In this document: positions 1 to 9,223 of the stretch, piece by piece
Position numbering within the stretch: the first letter of the stretch is position 1
Layout of the letters: each line of letters starts with the position of its first letter
Assembly: GCA_944390575.1 (NCBI GenBank)
Contig: CALXQJ010000003.1
Span: 124,001 to 188,000, forward strand
Direction of reading: 5' to 3'
DNA: 64,000 nt
Source of the DNA: an uncultured Spirochaetota bacterium
GTDB taxonomy: Bacteria > Spirochaetota > Brachyspiria > Brachyspirales > Brachyspiraceae
Made by a program: the position numbers and the translations under genes
Notes under the pieces: generated by a model
What the model was told of the DNA's origin: nothing
Databases searched by the model: none
The model's input: only the letters and a program-made list of their open reading frames with translations

Positions 1-2
1 AA

Positions 3-194
3 GGAGAAAAAGCTACAGGATTTAAAACAGCAAAAGAGACTATATTAGAAAGATTATCAAATATTAATATACCTGTACTTACAAATATTAGATGTGGACA
101 TAATAAAATGAAGCTTACTATGGCACATGGGGCTGAAGTAGAAATAGATACATATAAAAAAACATTTAGAACTTTAGAAAATGTTCTTATTTAA
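3..194 (+). CDS. LD-carboxypeptidase (S66 family), C-terminal part
   Basis: An open frame enters from the left edge and ends with TAA at 192-194, giving the last 63 residues of a protein. The segment NIRCGHNKMKLTMAHGAEVE matches the end of S66 peptidases (muramoyltetrapeptide carboxypeptidase, LdcA type), where a GH-x4-LT-x3-GA motif carries the last catalytic His. Such enzymes trim the terminal D-Ala from cytoplasmic murein tetrapeptides during peptidoglycan recycling. The start and the nucleophile Ser lie outside the window. The next gene follows after 21 bases and may be co-transcribed. Confidence 0.7.
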   Translation, partial: GEKATGFKTAKETILERLSNINIPVLTNIRCGHNKMKLTMAHGAEVEIDTYKKTFRTLENVLI

Positions 195-215
195 TTTGTT
201 GGAGATTTTAGTATT

Positions 216-980
216 ATGAAACTTTTTTTTAGTGATTATGATATGACTATCTATATCAATGAAGTTATAGATGATGGTGTATTACCTGCTATAAAAAAAT
301 GGAGAGATAGTGGGAATTTATTTATAATAGCTACTGGAAGAAATATATTTTCTATACTTGATGCTGTAGAAAAGCATAATATAGAATTTGACTATATAAT
401 TGCTAATAACGGATCTATTGTTTTAAATAATAAAAAAGAGATTTTACTAAAAAAAATAATAGAAGATAATATTGCTTATGATGTTATAAACTTTCTATAT
501 AATAATTATAATGATCATGTTGAATTTGTTAATAATAGTGAGATTATAGCTGTAAAAGCGAAAAACAATGATAGTGAACCTTTACACGATGTTGATAGAA
601 TTATAAATATAGATGAAATATACTCTATAAAAAATATTATTCAAATAAACAAGTTGTCATCTGATGTTGGTAGAACTATAAGTATAGCTGATGATATTAA
701 TAAACATTTTAATACAGTAGTAGCTTATGCTAATATTAGATATATAGATATAGTGCCTAAAGGTATTAATAAAACTACTGGTATAAAATATATAGAAGAT
801 ATAGTAAAAAAAGAAAATAAGAATATAGATAGAATATTAGTAGCTGGAGACTCTAATAATGATATTGAAATGATTAGAGAGTATGATGGGTATGTTCAAG
901 TTAATGCTAAAGAAGATATAAAAAAACTTAGTAATAAATATTTTAATACTATAACAGAAATTATAAATAAAAACTTATAA
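216..980 (+). CDS. HAD-superfamily hydrolase, Cof/sugar-phosphatase type
   Basis: A 254-residue protein of Cof-like (class IIB) HAD phosphatase size. Motif I is DYDMT at residues 7-11 (nucleophile Asp7, acid/base Asp9), motif II is the Thr in IIATGR, a conserved Lys lies in VPKGINKTTG, and motif IV is GDSNNDIEM (Asp212, Asp216). These enzymes dephosphorylate small sugar phosphates, flavin mononucleotide or similar metabolites in the cytoplasm; the substrate cannot be told from sequence. The ATG at 216 is preceded by a GGAG ribosome-binding site at about 200-203. It probably forms an operon with the upstream LD-carboxypeptidase fragment. Confidence 0.85.
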   Translation: MKLFFSDYDMTIYINEVIDDGVLPAIKKWRDSGNLFIIATGRNIFSILDAVEKHNIEFDYIIANNGSIVLNNKKEILLKKIIEDNIAYDVINFLYNNYNDHVEFVNNSEIIAVKAKNNDSEPLHDVDRIINIDEIYSIKNIIQINKLSSDVGRTISIADDINKHFNTVVAYANIRYIDIVPKGINKTTGIKYIEDIVKKENKNIDRILVAGDSNNDIEMIREYDGYVQVNAKEDIKKLSNKYFNTITEIINKNL

Positions 981-1038
981 TTTGACTATTTTCTTCTTAT
1001 TAGAATAATGATTATAAACTTAATAAAAAATAAAATAG

Positions 1039-4000
1039 ATGTCTAAAATAATACTATTTCCAAACACTAAATCAAGAGATTATTATCTAACTAATAATTA
1101 TGGTAATATTTATACTTTAGATATTACTCAATATAAAACCTTATATGAGTTTTATAAAATATTATTAAATAAATATTTTAAAATATATTCACTAAAATAT
1201 TCTATAACAGAAATAGAAGAATCTATTGCAATAATTAATATTCATCAAGCTATATTAGAGTTTATAAAGCAAAATAAAAAATCAATAATATCAAAACAGC
1301 AAATAACATACGAATTAGCAAACAGTATATATAACTTTATAGAAGAAATTACTTTTGCTAAATTTATAGCAAATGAAACTATTAACTTTGAAAATCAAGA
1401 ACATTTAGAAGACATAAAAAAAATTATCTCTATATATAAAAATCATAATAAAGCAAATAAACTATATGATGAATATGATAAATTTGAAGTTCTTATAAAT
1501 GCAATAAATGAAAAAAAAGTTATAGAATTAGAGCAAGTACAAGAGATAGAAATATATAATTTTGAAAGTATACCTTTTTTATATGTAATATTATTAAAAG
1601 CAATAGAAAAAAACTATAATACAAAAATAACAATATTTACACCATATAATATGGATAATATATTTAATATAGACTATAAACATTTCTATCAAAATATAGG
1701 AACCATTAAAATCAACAATATAACAAACTTCGCAGAAAGTCTAATAAAAAAAGAAAACTTAGAAAAATATAAAGATAATATAAAATTAATATCAGGATTT
1801 GGTGTAGAACAGGAAGTTTATACTGTTATAGATGAAGTTGTAAAACTAATAGATAATAATATAGCACCAAATGAAATAGCAATTATATTCTCAGATACAA
1901 CAAAATATACAGATATAATCACTAATAGACTAAACGAATGTAATATACCTTTTAATATAAGAAGAGGTAATTTTATATGGAGACAGCCTATTATACCTAT
2001 ATTAACTTCCATATTTTATATACTAAATATATATGATAATGAAATAAAAATAGATATTAATAATCTGATAAAGGTATTATCTTCTGAATATTTTAAAAAC
2101 TTAGAAAATATAAAGCATTATACTATACGAGAAGAATTATTTTCAAATAAAAAAATATTTAATAATATGCCTCTTAATGATTTCTTATTTATTTTGGAAA
2201 ATGATATTAATCATTTATATACTACTATAAATAATTTTATTTCTCTTATAAAAGAGCTAATGTATTTAAAAACTTATAAAAGTATATCTGATAAATATAT
2301 TGAAGTTTTAAAGTTTTTAAAAGTTGATAGTATATTCGATGAAGAAAGTAATATATATAAAGAAAAAGATGAAAAATACTATAAAGACAATAATACAATA
2401 GCAATATTCATAGAGATGATACTGAAATTAAGTATTTTAGAAACAACAAATGAAAATACAATAACAGCATTAGACTTTATAGAAACATTAAACCTACTAA
2501 TAAAAGATGAATATATAAAAGATATAAATAATGAATATCTATCTATCAATATAAGTAATATATACGATGCAAGGGGTATAAAAGCTAATTATATATTTAT
2601 ACTTGGTATGAACAATGATTTTATAAATGTAAGCCCTAATACATTTTTTATAAGTCATAAATTAAGAGAAAAGATAAATAGTAAATATAATAAATATATT
2701 TTAAATACTCAGAATTTTTTATCTGAAATAACTTATGCATTATTTCTAAATATATTATCATCTTGTAAGGATAATACAAATATTTATTTTTCATTTAGAA
2801 TGAAAGATGAAAATGGAAATTTAGAAATACCATTTTTCTATTTAGAAGATTTATTTTTGCATTTTGGTATTAATAGTTTTGACTTTGAAACATTAAAAGA
2901 AAATAATCTTATATATAAAAAAGATTATATTGCAAATGGAAATAGTATTTTAACAAAAAAAGAAAATCTTATGGGATTAATATTTCATAAAGATAAATTT
3001 GAATATTCTAATTACATTAGTTTTGATAAAGATGATATAAATATAATAAAAAATATATATGATAAAAATAAGTCAAATCACTATGCCAATCCAGATAGTT
3101 TCATACATATTCTAAAAGAAGAATTAAAAAATCCTATATCTGTAACTCATCTACAATCTATAATGGAGTGTCCTGTAAAATACATATATACTAAATTATT
3201 TAAAAGAGATGAAATACCATATTCAACATCTATAATAGGTATTAACAATATGCAAAAGGGATTAATATATCATTCTCTTTTTGAAAATTTTTATAAAGAA
3301 GTAGGAAAACAAACAAAGTCATTTAGCTTAAATGAAAAAGATTTTAATACATATAATAATATAGCAAAAGAAGTAATAGAAGAGGTATTATTATCACATA
3401 ATGATATTTTATTTTCTGAATATGATATAAATACATTAAAAGAAGAAGCATATAGTACAATGAATGCTTTTATAAATTATGAAACAAGTCTTATGAATGA
3501 AACAGAGTATATACCAAACTCTTTTGAAGAGAGAATTAAAGAATATAAGATATATTCTAAAAATGGAATTAATATTATTATAAATGGTATAATAGACAGA
3601 ATAGACTTATATAAAAATAGTAATAATATAGTAAAAGGAATAAGAGTATTAGACTATAAAGGCAGTGAATATAGTGTAAAAACAATTAGTAAGGCAGATG
3701 AAGAGAATAAAAATATAATTAAGCAATTTATACAACCTTTAATATATTTAAAGTATGCAATAGAAAAATATATTATAAAAAATGATAAAGATATAACAAA
3801 AGAAAATATTTTAGAGAGTATAGATAAGTGTGAAGTTGCTTTTGCTATATATAAAGAAAAAAATCTTATAAATCAAAGTGGATATAATATATCTTCTAAT
3901 AAAGAACAATTACTTACTATATGTGGATATTTGGATGGATATAGTATAGAAGATTATTTGGATGAAGTATTTATTGCTTTATCTAATAATCAATTAGTAT

Positions 4001-4098
4001 ATAATCCTGATATTAAAAGCTGTGAAAATTGTATTAATAGTAAATACTGCCCTGCTATTATAAAAGATATAGATGATAATAATTATTATGAGGAATAA
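1039..4098 (+). CDS. AddB-like PD-(D/E)XK nuclease with Fe-S cysteines
   Basis: A 1019-residue protein whose C-terminal quarter looks like the AddB/RecB nuclease module. The catalytic motif is LDYKGSEYS (Asp872, Lys874). Four cysteines in AddB spacing (Cys711 in MECPVKYIY, then Cys995, Cys998 and Cys1004 in CENCINSKYC) should bind a 4Fe-4S cluster. The N-terminal part has no visible Walker A motif, so helicase activity is unlikely. In AddAB the partner AddA supplies the motor; no addA lies in this window. The likely role is double-strand break end processing in recombination. There is no clear Shine-Dalgarno before the ATG at 1039. A TPR gene follows 11 bases downstream. Confidence 0.75.
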   Translation: MSKIILFPNTKSRDYYLTNNYGNIYTLDITQYKTLYEFYKILLNKYFKIYSLKYSITEIEESIAIINIHQAILEFIKQNKKSIISKQQITYELANSIYNFIEEITFAKFIANETINFENQEHLEDIKKIISIYKNHNKANKLYDEYDKFEVLINAINEKKVIELEQVQEIEIYNFESIPFLYVILLKAIEKNYNTKITIFTPYNMDNIFNIDYKHFYQNIGTIKINNITNFAESLIKKENLEKYKDNIKLISGFGVEQEVYTVIDEVVKLIDNNIAPNEIAIIFSDTTKYTDIITNRLNECNIPFNIRRGNFIWRQPIIPILTSIFYILNIYDNEIKIDINNLIKVLSSEYFKNLENIKHYTIREELFSNKKIFNNMPLNDFLFILENDINHLYTTINNFISLIKELMYLKTYKSISDKYIEVLKFLKVDSIFDEESNIYKEKDEKYYKDNNTIAIFIEMILKLSILETTNENTITALDFIETLNLLIKDEYIKDINNEYLSINISNIYDARGIKANYIFILGMNNDFINVSPNTFFISHKLREKINSKYNKYILNTQNFLSEITYALFLNILSSCKDNTNIYFSFRMKDENGNLEIPFFYLEDLFLHFGINSFDFETLKENNLIYKKDYIANGNSILTKKENLMGLIFHKDKFEYSNYISFDKDDINIIKNIYDKNKSNHYANPDSFIHILKEELKNPISVTHLQSIMECPVKYIYTKLFKRDEIPYSTSIIGINNMQKGLIYHSLFENFYKEVGKQTKSFSLNEKDFNTYNNIAKEVIEEVLLSHNDILFSEYDINTLKEEAYSTMNAFINYETSLMNETEYIPNSFEERIKEYKIYSKNGINIIINGIIDRIDLYKNSNNIVKGIRVLDYKGSEYSVKTISKADEENKNIIKQFIQPLIYLKYAIEKYIIKNDKDITKENILESIDKCEVAFAIYKEKNLINQSGYNISSNKEQLLTICGYLDGYSIEDYLDEVFIALSNNQLVYNPDIKSCENCINSKYCPAIIKDIDDNNYYEE

Positions 4099-4109
4099 TA
4101 TATATTAAT

Positions 4110-4835
4110 ATGAGTGCTATAAATGAAAAAATAGAAAATGTGATTAATCAATATAAACAAATATGTTCTATAGAAAAAGATAATTATAAAGCAAGAGTAG
4201 ATTTTGGTATATTCTACACACAAATAGGAAAACATAAAGAGGCTATTGAAATATTTAAAGAGGCATTAATACTTAATGATAAAGATTTTAGTCTATTTAG
4301 ATTAATTGGTATATCTTATAGTAAAATAAAAGACTATGATAATGCAATAGAATATCTAAATAAAGCATACTCTCTTGAAAGTAATGATTATATTAGCTTA
4401 AATTATTTAGGCAAATCATTAATAGAGACTAAAAGATATGAAGAAGCTATAGAAATACTAAATAAATCTTTTATGATATCAAGCAAAGATTATACAAACT
4501 GGAGAATGTTTGGTATAGCATTATACAATATAAAAAATATAGAAGAGGCAATAGAAGCTTTTGAAAGAGCTTTAGAATTAAATAAATATGACTATGAAAG
4601 CTTATATTATTTAGCATTATCAAAAAAAGAAAATAAAGAATATGAAAAAGCAGTAGAGCTTCTTAATAAAATTCTTCTTGTAGAAGAAAATCATTATGAA
4701 GCTCATTTTAATATAGCATATTGTTATTATAGATTAGAAAATAAATCTAAAGCTATAGAAATATTAAACAAATGTATAAAAATAGATAGTAGTAGAACAG
4801 AAGCACATAACCTTCTAAAAGAAATTACTACTTAA
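4110..4835 (+). CDS. Tetratricopeptide repeat protein
   Basis: A 241-residue protein made almost entirely of about six 34-residue TPR units with the usual A-Y/F-P-like signatures, for example KEAIEIFKEALILNDKD, DNAIEYLNKAYSLESND and EEAIEAFERALELNKYD. There is no signal peptide, so it is probably a cytoplasmic scaffold for protein-protein contacts; the partner is unknown. It starts 11 bases after the AddB-like gene, with GAGGAA at the end of that gene as a distant possible ribosome-binding site, so the two are likely one operon. Its 3' end overlaps the converging amino-acid-binding protein gene by 8 bases, leaving no room for a separate terminator. Confidence 0.85.
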   Translation: MSAINEKIENVINQYKQICSIEKDNYKARVDFGIFYTQIGKHKEAIEIFKEALILNDKDFSLFRLIGISYSKIKDYDNAIEYLNKAYSLESNDYISLNYLGKSLIETKRYEEAIEILNKSFMISSKDYTNWRMFGIALYNIKNIEEAIEAFERALELNKYDYESLYYLALSKKENKEYEKAVELLNKILLVEENHYEAHFNIAYCYYRLENKSKAIEILNKCIKIDSSRTEAHNLLKEITT

Positions 4836-5631
4836 CCATAATATCACTTCCAAACCATTTCTCAGAAATTTTAGTAGCACTACCATCAGCACGCATATCA
4901 TCTAATATTCTATCAACCTCATTCAAAAGAGCAGTATCATTCTTTCTAAAACCAATCCCATAATACTCTTCATTCAACTCTATACCATAAAGTATCTGAA
5001 AATCATTATCTTTTTGATTAATATAATATTCACAAGCAATACTATCAATAGCAAGAGCATCTATTCTCTTAGCAGATAAATCTAAAAAAGCATTAACATT
5101 AACATCATACTTTCTCACTTCCTTAGCAATACTACCAATCTCATCCTTATCCAAAGTCTCAGCATTAGATCCAACTTGAACCCCTATAACTTTTCCTCTA
5201 AAATCTTCTTTAGTATTAAGATCATCTCTACTAGATAATTTAACTAAAACAAGTTTATTTTTTATATAAGGCTTTGAAAAATTAATTTGTCTCTTACGAG
5301 ATTCATTAATAGTAAGTCCATTCCAAAGAACATCAACATCACCCTTATTTAATGCCAAAATAGCACTAGACCAATCTATAGGAGTAACTTCAAGCTCTAC
5401 ACCAATACGTGCTGCTACTTCTTTAGCTAAATCAATATCAAAACCAACAATCTCACCATTAGTAGAACGAAATCCCATAGGTGCAAATGTATCATCAAGC
5501 CCTAAAACAAGTTTCCCTATCTCTTTTACTTTTTCTAAAGAATTATCAGTATTTTTTTGATTAGATGAAGAATTATTACAAGAAATAAATAATAAACTAA
5601 TAATAAATAGTATATTCAAATAAAGTTTCAT
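4828..5631 (-). CDS. Amino-acid ABC transporter substrate-binding lipoprotein
   Basis: A 267-residue family 3 periplasmic solute-binding protein. It starts with a lipoprotein signal (hydrophobic stretch then LLFISC, Cys at about 18), followed by a Ser/Asn linker and the typical SBP_bac_3 sequence GFDIDLAKEVAARIGVELE, the DVLWNGLTINESRKRQINFS region and VGSNAE. Members bind polar amino acids or cystine and pass them to a membrane permease. No permease or ATPase gene lies beside it, so the rest of the transporter must be elsewhere. It sits 27 bases downstream of an ankyrin lipoprotein and after leucine dehydrogenase on the same strand, which suggests a link with amino-acid use. Confidence 0.88.
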   Translation of the reverse strand: MKLYLNILFIISLLFISCNNSSSNQKNTDNSLEKVKEIGKLVLGLDDTFAPMGFRSTNGEIVGFDIDLAKEVAARIGVELEVTPIDWSSAILALNKGDVDVLWNGLTINESRKRQINFSKPYIKNKLVLVKLSSRDDLNTKEDFRGKVIGVQVGSNAETLDKDEIGSIAKEVRKYDVNVNAFLDLSAKRIDALAIDSIACEYYINQKDNDFQILYGIELNEEYYGIGFRKNDTALLNEVDRILDDMRADGSATKISEKWFGSDIMVK

Positions 5632-5658
5632 AAATCAACTCCAAATTATATATAAAAA

Positions 5659-6411
5659 TTATTTGGCACCAAGCATTCTAAGTAAATCCATTATATCATC
5701 TCTACTAGAATAATAAAATACATCATTACCTTCAAAATCAGTAGAATTAATATCAATACTTAAATCATTAACTAAATACTCTATAACATCAATATTATTA
5801 TTTTGAACAGCCAAAAGAAGACCATTAGCACCATTATGATCAATAGAGCTAATTAAACTACTATCTTTATTAATGAGTTCTTTTATAATATAAACATTGC
5901 CAACAGTACAAGCCCATAAAAAAGAATTCCTACCATTATCATCAGTTATATATAAATCAGAATTCTTATCTAATAAATACTTAAAAATACCTAAGTCCCT
6001 ATAAAATATAGCAATCATAATAGGTATAGTATTATTAATAGAGTAATCATAAAAAGTAAAATCATTATATAATAATTCTCTATGTTCTATACGTTTATTT
6101 TTTATAGAATTATCATTATCTATAATTTCAGAAACCCTTTTTAAGCTATGATTTTCTATAGCACTAAAAATATCATAGTTGGAAGAATAAATACCCTCTT
6201 TTCTTCCACCCAAGAGAACATAAGAAGACAGTAAGTCATAAACAACATACTTACCATTAATTTTTACAACATTAGAATATTCACTATGATAAATACTACT
6301 TTTATAATTATCATAATCATTCTTAAAAGTAGTATTATCACTCAATTCTTTATTACAAGAAATAAAAAATATAGAAAGTATAATACATTTAAGTGTATTA
6401 TTTTCTAACAT
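5659..6411 (-). CDS. Ankyrin-repeat lipoprotein
   Basis: A 250-residue protein with a short N-terminal hydrophobic segment ending in IFFISC, a plausible lipobox. The second half carries about three ankyrin repeats, visible as TDDGRNSFLWACTVGNVYI-like units (GRNSFLWACTVGNVYIIKEL, NGANGLLLAVQNNNIDVIEY). Ankyrin proteins usually act in protein binding; this one would be periplasmic or outer-membrane anchored. Its ATG lies 14 bases inside the end of the leucine dehydrogenase gene, which suggests translational coupling. No enzymatic domain is visible. Brachyspira and other spirochaetes carry many such proteins, mostly of unknown role. Confidence 0.8.
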   Translation of the reverse strand: MLENNTLKCIILSIFFISCNKELSDNTTFKNDYDNYKSSIYHSEYSNVVKINGKYVVYDLLSSYVLLGGRKEGIYSSNYDIFSAIENHSLKRVSEIIDNDNSIKNKRIEHRELLYNDFTFYDYSINNTIPIMIAIFYRDLGIFKYLLDKNSDLYITDDNGRNSFLWACTVGNVYIIKELINKDSSLISSIDHNGANGLLLAVQNNNIDVIEYLVNDLSIDINSTDFEGNDVFYYSSRDDIMDLLRMLGAK

Positions 6412-7462
6412 ACTTAGCCTTAATCTTAGATAAACTCTCTATTCTATCTAAAGCAACCTTATCAGCAGCCTCTTGAGTAGAAATATTTTCTCTATCAGAA
6501 GTTTCAAATATTTGTAAAAGTCTATCATATATTTTTGCTGTAGCATCTTTAGCATCATCATAATTATAACCAGTGCTTTCAAAAGAAACATTAATAACAC
6601 CACCAGCATTAGCTACATAATCAGGAGCATATACTATCCCCTTATCTTTTAATATTTTTCCATGTTTAGCTTCTTTTAATACATTATTAGCAGAACCAGC
6701 TATTACTTTACACTTAAATTGAGGTATAGTATCATCATTAATAATAGCACCAAGTCCACAAGGAGCAAAAATATCAACATCCTGCGAATATATATCATTA
6801 ACATCAACAGCCTTAGCATTATAAAGCTTAATAGCATTATTAACTTTTTCTTTATCAATATCAGAAACTATAAGCTCAACACCATCCTTATGTAAATAAT
6901 CGCAAAGTACCATTCCAACATGTCCAAGCCCCTGAATAGACACTCTCTTACCAGATAAATTATCATTTCCATAAGCCTTAAAAGCAGAAGCCTTAATAGA
7001 CATATAAACACCATAAGCAGTCATAGGAGAAGGATCACCAGACTTTCTTCTTAACCCCACAACAAAATTAGTTTCCTTAGCTACAAAATCCATTTCCACA
7101 GGACTAGTATTAACATCTTCAGCTGTAATATAACGTCCATTAAGAGAATTAATAAACTTTCCATAAGAACGCCAAAATACTTCATTACCCTTAACTTTAT
7201 TAGAATCAGCAATAATCACAGTTTTACCACCACCAAGATCAAGCCCCGCAGCTGCTGATTTTAATGTCATACCACGAGCAAGACGTAAAACATCTATAAT
7301 AGCTTCTTCTTCTGTAGCATAATTCCAAAGTCTTGTACCACCTAAAGAAGGACCAAGCTTTGTAGAATGAATACAAGTTATTGCTTTTAATCCTGTTTCT
7401 GTATCATTAAAAAATACGAGTTCTTCATAATTATACTTTTCTAAATTTTCAAAAATATTCAT
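6398..7462 (-). CDS. Leucine dehydrogenase (Glu/Leu/Phe/Val dehydrogenase family)
   Basis: An enzyme of 354 residues that interconverts branched-chain amino acids and their 2-oxo acids with NAD. Visible features are the substrate-binding LGGTRLWNYA, the catalytic-lysine motif LDLGGGKTVI, the Asp in TAEDVNTSP, the Rossmann motif GLGHVGMVLCDYL, and the C-terminal YAPDYVANAGGVINV. I place the start at ATG 7462 because it has a GAGG site (CCTC at 7474-7477 on the plus strand) and matches the usual family start; the frame stays open for 30 hydrophobic codons upstream, which looks accidental. A consensus promoter lies at 7509-7537. It is the first gene of an operon with the ankyrin and amino-acid-binding lipoproteins. 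Confidence 0.9.
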   Translation of the reverse strand: MNIFENLEKYNYEELVFFNDTETGLKAITCIHSTKLGPSLGGTRLWNYATEEEAIIDVLRLARGMTLKSAAAGLDLGGGKTVIIADSNKVKGNEVFWRSYGKFINSLNGRYITAEDVNTSPVEMDFVAKETNFVVGLRRKSGDPSPMTAYGVYMSIKASAFKAYGNDNLSGKRVSIQGLGHVGMVLCDYLHKDGVELIVSDIDKEKVNNAIKLYNAKAVDVNDIYSQDVDIFAPCGLGAIINDDTIPQFKCKVIAGSANNVLKEAKHGKILKDKGIVYAPDYVANAGGVINVSFESTGYNYDDAKDATAKIYDRLLQIFETSDRENISTQEAADKVALDRIESLSKIKAKYVRK

Positions 7463-7508
7463 AAACACTAAAACCTCGATTATTTTGTAAGAGTAAAATA
7501 ATATTCTA

Positions 7509-7537
7509 AGTATAATAATATAAAAACTTATTGTCAA
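7509..7537 (-). promoter_or_regulatory. Promoter for leucine dehydrogenase operon
   Basis: On the minus strand TTGACA (7537-7532) is followed by 17 bases and TATACT (7514-7509). This places transcription start near 7502, about 40 bases before the ATG at 7462. Near-consensus sigma70 type; not tested. Confidence 0.65.
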
Positions 7538-7574
7538 GATAGATTTTATCATAAAATATTTTTCTTAAATTATC

Positions 7575-7602
7575 TTGACAAAATTTAGTTTTTCATTATT
7601 AT
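7575..7602 (+). promoter_or_regulatory. Promoter for the 7633 gene
   Basis: TTGACA at 7575-7580, a 16-base spacer and TATTAT at 7597-7602. Transcription would begin near 7609, leaving a leader of about 24 bases that contains GGAG before the TTG start at 7633. It is divergent from the leucine dehydrogenase promoter. Confidence 0.6.
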
Positions 7603-7632
7603 TAAGCGTTACCACGTACTCGGAGACATATT

Positions 7633-8664
7633 TTGATTAATTATTTCACTAAAGATCAAAAAAGAATGAATATCCTAAATAAAATAAAAAAAAGAAGAAT
7701 TATTATAAATAATTATCAAGTACCTTTGGGTATATATCCAGCCGTAAAATCAAAACCTACAGAAGGATATTATTTAGAAAAAAAAGAAGACAATTCTTAT
7801 ACTTATAGAATATCTATCTCTGCAGAAAAAATAGAAAAAACTTTTATTAGACTATTATCTTTATTTCCTGAATATGGTTCTATGATTATAGAAAGAAAAA
7901 GTGAAGATATTAATCGTAAGATAGATGTATTTATGAGTGATCCTGATACTTCAAAAGAAAAAATAAAAAAAATATTTAAAAGATATAAAGAGTTATGGGT
8001 TGAATGTGCTTTTGTGGGATTTGGTATTTTAGATATAAACTCTAAATTAGAAGTTTTTATTAATTTAGATAAAGAAATTATAATTAGCTCTAATTACTAT
8101 AATATAAAAAAGATAAATAGAATATTAAGATTATTTAAATTATATAATAATAAAAAAGTATCTTTTTTAAGCGACTATGAACACTGGCATTATTCTTTAT
8201 CATCTATAGTTGCTGATGAAATACATAGTAAAAATGAAGAATATATATTTGATTATTATGATATTATAAATAATTTAAGACATAATAATGGATTAAGTAT
8301 TATCAATTTATATGATGATGAAATAAAGCTTAAGCCCAAATGGTGGAGCGTTACTGTTAAAGGGCTTGGTAAGTGTGAGAAAATAGCATTTATATCTACA
8401 TACTATATAGTTGCAAATACTTTTGAAGAGATGGAAACTATTATTTTTGAAAAGATGAAAAGTATTAATATTAATTATTATTATCTATATGACTATTATA
8501 ATGTAAAACCAATAAACTATAGTGGGGTTAATCTTACTAATAGTGATGATAATATATTTGAAAATGCAAAAGTTGGTATTTGGGCAGAATCAGACATTTA
8601 TATTTATAAAACAAGAAATACCAATTTATACTATCTAAACAAAAAAATTGCTTGGGCTATATAA
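7633..8664 (+). CDS. Hypothetical protein, no recognised domain
   Basis: A 343-residue protein that I do not recognise. It is charged and rich in Lys, Ile, Tyr and Asn, with no signal peptide, no membrane segment and no obvious catalytic motif, so it is probably cytoplasmic. Two aromatic stretches stand out: HWHYSL in the middle and KPKWWSVTVKGLGKC toward the end. The start is TTG, chosen because GGAG at 7622-7625 is 7 bases upstream and a good promoter precedes it. The NUDIX gene begins 6 bases after its stop, so the two are probably co-transcribed. Confidence 0.7.
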   Translation: MINYFTKDQKRMNILNKIKKRRIIINNYQVPLGIYPAVKSKPTEGYYLEKKEDNSYTYRISISAEKIEKTFIRLLSLFPEYGSMIIERKSEDINRKIDVFMSDPDTSKEKIKKIFKRYKELWVECAFVGFGILDINSKLEVFINLDKEIIISSNYYNIKKINRILRLFKLYNNKKVSFLSDYEHWHYSLSSIVADEIHSKNEEYIFDYYDIINNLRHNNGLSIINLYDDEIKLKPKWWSVTVKGLGKCEKIAFISTYYIVANTFEEMETIIFEKMKSININYYYLYDYYNVKPINYSGVNLTNSDDNIFENAKVGIWAESDIYIYKTRNTNLYYLNKKIAWAI

Positions 8665-8670
8665 AAATAA

Positions 8671-9210
8671 ATGGAAAAATTAAATTGTAAAGAACATATT
8701 AAATATCAATTTAAGTATTGTCCTTATTGTGGTGAAAAAGATTCTTTTATTTTTGATGATAATAAAATTTTTAAATGTTCAAAGTGTAATAGAAGTTATT
8801 TTGTAAATCCTGCAACTGCTTGTGGAAATATTATAGAAACACCTGCTGGTTTAATTTTTGTATCAAGAAAATTCGAACCTAAAAAAGGATTCTTAGGTGT
8901 ACCTGGTGGATTTTGCGAACCTTATGAGAGTGTAGAAGAATCTGCTAAGAGAGAATGTTTTGAAGAGACTGGGTTAAAATTAGAAAATATTAATTTTTTA
9001 ACAAGCAATACAAATGAATACATATATGATGGTATAATGTATCTTACTTTAGATATATTTTTCTATGCAAAATTGGATTATGTTCCAGAAGTTAAGGCTA
9101 ATGATGATGCTTTAGAAGTTTTATTCATAAAAAGAGAAGATATTAACTTTGATAAATTTGCTTTTGAGTCGGCTAAAAAAGCAATTAAATTTTATATAGA
9201 CAATTTTTAA
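8671..9210 (+). CDS. NUDIX hydrolase with N-terminal zinc ribbon
   Basis: A 179-residue protein. Residues 15-45 form a zinc ribbon of the NADH-pyrophosphatase type (CPYCG then CSKC). The full NUDIX box is present in the segment GFCEPYESVEESAKRECFEE followed by TGL, fitting G-x5-E-x7-REU-x-EE-x-GU, so the metal-binding glutamates are intact. The architecture resembles NudC-like NAD(H) pyrophosphatases, but the protein is shorter than NudC, so hydrolysis of NADH, ADP-ribose or another nucleoside diphosphate derivative are all possible. It follows the 7633 gene by 6 bases with no clear ribosome-binding site, suggesting coupling. Confidence 0.88.
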   Translation: MEKLNCKEHIKYQFKYCPYCGEKDSFIFDDNKIFKCSKCNRSYFVNPATACGNIIETPAGLIFVSRKFEPKKGFLGVPGGFCEPYESVEESAKRECFEETGLKLENINFLTSNTNEYIYDGIMYLTLDIFFYAKLDYVPEVKANDDALEVLFIKREDINFDKFAFESAKKAIKFYIDNF

Positions 9211-9223
9211 AATATTATAATAA

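Noticed and set aside
7463-7552. 30-codon N-terminal extension of leucine dehydrogenase, hydrophobic
   Set aside because: It crosses the promoter, has no ribosome-binding site and does not fit the family; ATG 7462 with GAGG is better.
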